Source: Paenibacillus sp.
Lineage (GTDB): Bacteria > Bacillota > Bacilli > Paenibacillales > Paenibacillaceae
Assembly (NCBI GenBank): GCA_029256665.1
Contig: JAQSXN010000168.1
Coordinates: forward strand, 1 to 7,620
Direction: 5' to 3'
DNA length: 7,620 bases
This document shows, in pieces, positions 7,119 to 7,620 of the stretch; within the stretch, counting starts at the first letter, position 1, and every line of letters begins with the position of its first letter. The notes under the pieces were generated by a model that made no database searches, was not told where the DNA came from, and was given only the letters and a program-made list of their open reading frames with translations. The position numbers were made by a program, and so were the translations under genes.

Positions 7119-7134
7119 TTCTAATGGTAGAATG
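7117..7134. repeat. 18-bp inverted repeat in the regulator leader
   Basis: CATTCTA and TAGAATG form perfect 7-bp arms around ATGG, starting 34 nt upstream of the regulator start codon. It could be an operator for a dimeric regulator or a small RNA stem in the leader. It touches the cre-like site by two bases. Confidence 0.4.
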
Positions 7135-7202
7135 TCGCTCCCGCTATTTCCAGTCCATATCCGGAGAAATGATGCCGGAATTCGGAGTTCTACGATTCTC
7201 TT

Positions 7203-7208
7203 ATTATA
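7203..7208 (-). promoter_or_regulatory. -10 box of the regulator-kinase operon
   Basis: A perfect TATAAT on the minus strand lies just downstream of the terminator of the preceding gene. No good -35 box is found 16-18 bp upstream. Transcription would start near 7196 and leave a leader of about 110 nt carrying the inverted repeat and the cre-like site. Confidence 0.45.
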
Positions 7209-7231
7209 GCTTGTTTAATCGGCATTGCATG

Positions 7232-7268
7232 AAAAAAATCCTCCTCATTGCGCGCAATGAGGAGGATT
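7232..7268 (-). terminator. Intrinsic terminator of the SLH-protein gene
   Basis: A perfect 32-bp palindrome (7237-7268), with arms AATCCTCCTCATTGCG and its complement, is followed on the minus strand by seven T (7238-7232). It lies about 40 nt after the stop codon of the SLH gene. There is no T-tract on the plus-strand side, so it should act only on leftward transcription. Confidence 0.92.
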
Positions 7269-7303
7269 GTTGAATGGCGTGACGGATTGTTGAATGGCGT
7301 AAC
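7264..7303. repeat. Tandem 20-bp duplication downstream of the SLH gene
   Basis: Two adjacent 20-bp units (7264-7283 and 7284-7303) differ at one base, G against A near the unit end. The left unit overlaps the terminator stem by 5 bp. It lies just after the SLH stop codon and looks like a slippage duplication in untranslated DNA. Confidence 0.85.
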
Positions 7304-7309
7304 GGCTGC

Positions 7310-7620
7310 TTATTCTTGTTGCCCGTTCGCCGCGTTCATTAACGAATCGTAAGCCCAGTGGCTCTCCGGCAGATCCGGGAACGTCCGGTCTCCCTTCCAT
7401 TCGGCGGAGCGCTGCAAAATCCGGGCGATAATGGTAGCAGCCTCGGCTTTGGTTATGGTTTGGTTCGGCTTGAAGCTGCCGTCCGGGTAACCGGATATAA
7501 GATCATTGCTGTAAGCAATATCTAATGCGGATTGTGCCCAATGCCCCTCGATGTCGACGAATGGCGCTGCGCCTGCTGCAGGCGGAAGACTCCGCAGCTT
7601 GAGCGCCATCGAGATGAATT
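7310..7620 (-). CDS. SLH-domain surface protein, C-terminal fragment
   Basis: The last 103 complete codons of a gene whose start lies beyond the right edge; the frame stays open to base 7620, so the internal Met at 7609 is not a credible start. SLH domains bind pyruvylated secondary cell-wall polymer and hold exported proteins at the cell surface. One complete SLH repeat is visible: FVDIEGHWAQSALDIAY, then LISGYPDGSFKPNQTITKAE, then AATIIARILQ. KAE stands where the wall-binding TRAE motif usually is. A second repeat begins FPDLPESHWAYDSLMNAANG and stops after QQE. Ending on such a half repeat is common at the C-termini of Paenibacillus SLH proteins, so it need not be a truncation. The N-terminal part, which would define the activity (enzyme or S-layer protein), is not in the window. 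Its own terminator follows, so it is a separate unit from the regulator operon. Confidence 0.9.
   Translation of the reverse strand, partial: FISMALKLRSLPPAAGAAPFVDIEGHWAQSALDIAYSNDLISGYPDGSFKPNQTITKAEAATIIARILQRSAEWKGDRTFPDLPESHWAYDSLMNAANGQQE

Noticed and set aside
7607..7609. Met at 7609 as start of the SLH gene
   Set aside because: The frame continues open to the window edge, there is no ribosome site, and SLH repeats of this kind are C-terminal parts of larger exported proteins.
7290..7620. Frameshifted or truncated SLH protein
   Set aside because: The half repeat at the C-terminus is a common natural ending, and the stop is followed by a proper terminator.
1..7620. CRISPR array, tRNA/rRNA genes, insertion sequences
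   Set aside because: I found no regularly spaced repeats, no cloverleaf or rRNA-like sequence, and no transposase or terminal inverted repeats.

Overview
The window looks like chromosomal DNA from a Paenibacillus/Cohnella-type Firmicute (family Paenibacillaceae). The basis is a moderately GC-rich coding style, strong Gram-positive GGAGG-type ribosome sites, a YesM/YesN-type two-component pair beside an LplB/LplC-type sugar transporter, and an S-layer-homology (SLH) surface protein. The genus is inferred from gene content; there is no rRNA marker here.

Every gene I accept lies on the minus strand, so the biology reads from right to left. At the right edge (7620-7310) is the C-terminal end of an SLH-domain surface protein. 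It is followed by a tandem 20-bp duplication and a perfect 32-bp palindrome with a T-tract, an intrinsic terminator. Next come a -10 box (7203-7208) and a leader holding an 18-bp inverted repeat and a cre-like site. They precede a two-gene operon: an AraC-type response regulator (7083-5386), then a YesM-type sensor kinase (5342-3612). A GAAA-capped terminator (3541-3574) closes that operon.

The next 450-520 bp are non-coding. They hold two TTTTACAG boxes in AT-rich DNA, a GC-rich block with alternative hairpins, and weak promoter candidates. Then comes a transporter operon: permease 1 (3091-2144), permease 2 (2130-1228) and a lipoprotein solute-binding protein (1115 to beyond the left edge). 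Both permeases appear to start at TTG, and the second is translationally coupled to the first.

As a system this is a carbohydrate-sensing and uptake cassette. The kinase would sense an extracellular ligand, possibly the bound sugar or binding protein, and phosphorylate the regulator at Asp55. The regulator would then switch on the transporter operon through its AraC-type DNA-binding domain. No transporter ATPase is present, which is usual for LplB/LplC systems that borrow a shared MsmX-type ATPase. No catabolic enzyme is in view, so the substrate cannot be named. I see no clearly new biological system. The least explained part is the non-coding block between the two operons.
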